A stretch of DNA of 32,901 bases from Acidobacteriota bacterium. GTDB lineage: Bacteria > Acidobacteriota > Terriglobia > Terriglobales > SCQP01. A model generated the notes under the pieces. That model was given only the letters and a program-made list of their open reading frames with translations, did no database searches and had not been told where the DNA came from. Each line of letters begins with the position of its first letter. The stretch's first letter is position 1. The position numbers were made by a program, and so were the translations under genes. Positions 32,518 through 32,901 of the stretch are shown piece by piece. The stretch covers positions 1 through 32,901 of the forward strand of contig DAIDIF010000291.1 in the NCBI GenBank assembly GCA_027451805.1, written 5' to 3'.

Positions 32518-32901
32518 TTACGTCGTCACCACCAATACCTCCACCGGCCGCATCACCGGTTGGCAGCGCGTCACCGTCCGCAGGCCCACCCACACGCGCC
32601 CGCCGGGGGTGATCATCGGCTGCATCACCAGCTGCGGATGGCAGGCCTGCACGCCGGTTGGCGCCCAGGCGAGAACAATCTTTTCGCTCAGCCGCTGCAT
32701 CCGCGGCGCCAGCTGCCCCACGGGTTGCAACCGCTGCGCCGCCGGCACCCGCCGCGGCGGCACGCGCAGCGTGGCCGGCTGCGGCGCCGGCGGCTTCACC
32801 GGCTGGGCGGCCAGCGGCGCAAAGTGCGCCCTTCGCGCCGCCGCCGCCGCCTGCGGCGCCGTGGGCGCCGCAGGACTCATTTGCCGGACGCGCTCGTGCA
32901 C
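32518..32901 (-). CDS. Unrecognised protein, C-terminal part (5' end beyond the window)
   Basis: An open frame of 127 codons enters from the right edge and stops at TAA 32518. The first 70 residues are Ala/Pro/Arg/Gln-rich and look disordered. The last 55 are more ordered, with LSEKIVLAWAPTGVQACHPQLVMQ, PGGRVWVGLRTVTRC and a hydrophobic end MRPVEVLVVTT. I recognise no family. A start at GTG 32901 or at an internal ATG (about residue 8) is possible, as is a longer protein. It is 71 bases upstream of htrA on the same strand. In other bacteria envelope-stress regulators often sit there, but nothing in this sequence proves such a role. Confidence 0.5.
   Translation of the reverse strand: MHERVRQMSPAAPTAPQAAAAARRAHFAPLAAQPVKPPAPQPATLRVPPRRVPAAQRLQPVGQLAPRMQRLSEKIVLAWAPTGVQACHPQLVMQPMITPGGRVWVGLRTVTRCQPVMRPVEVLVVTT

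Noticed and set aside
1-32901. CRISPR arrays, tRNA or rRNA genes, insertion sequences, prophage or integrase genes
   Set aside because: I looked for regularly spaced repeats, cloverleaf-like sequences, terminal inverted repeats with transposase motifs and phage genes, and saw none. The window looks like stable chromosome.

Overview
The window is high-GC DNA with tightly packed genes. It most likely comes from an Acidobacteriota-type soil bacterium. The clues are a PadR regulator joined to a ~900-residue orphan MacB/FtsX permease with an N-terminal prefix domain (ADOP type), a large secreted Asp-box (BNR/VPS10-like) propeller protein, a secreted S9 peptidase and a porin-led phosphate operon. 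The taxonomic call is inference from family content; no rRNA or tRNA gene is visible. No stretch over 300 bases lacks a gene. The longest gap is 26348-26603 (256 bp), which holds a hairpin, a possible -10 box and a small leader ORF.

Layout. 1-1991 (minus): mreB then mreC, running off the left edge. 2096-4072 (plus): argS, divergent from mreB. 4079-4603 (minus): a peroxiredoxin-like gene whose catalytic cysteine codon is an in-frame TGA followed at once by a compact bacterial-SECIS-like hairpin. I read it as an undescribed selenoprotein gene and the most interesting item here. 4642-7708 (minus): padR and an ADOP permease, with two matching palindromic operators ahead of padR. 7810-8480 (plus): a vapBC-like toxin-antitoxin pair. 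8470-11562 (minus): the Asp-box propeller protein. 11707-16043 (plus): a three-gene ABC efflux system (ATPase, FtsX-type permease, membrane fusion protein). 16051-18042 (minus): the S9 peptidase.

18094-26347 is a complete phosphate-sensing and uptake region split over two divergent units. The minus unit is porin-pstS-pstC-pstA. The plus unit is phoR-pstB-phoU-phoB. The shared 196-bp control region carries an 18-bp Pho box with two exact CTGTCAT repeats facing the porin. The expected circuit is: the porin admits phosphate, PstS binds it, PstCAB imports it, PhoU links transporter state to PhoR, and PhoR phosphorylates PhoB, which acts on the Pho box.

26604-29426 (plus): a four-PAS hybrid histidine kinase preceded by a coupled leader ORF. 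29474-30772 (minus): an NRAMP-related transporter. 30899-32446 (minus): an HtrA/DegP protease with a textbook intrinsic terminator. 32518-32901 (minus): the end of an unrecognised gene. Several genes have a -10-like hexamer only 6-9 bases before the start codon, suggesting frequent leaderless transcription.
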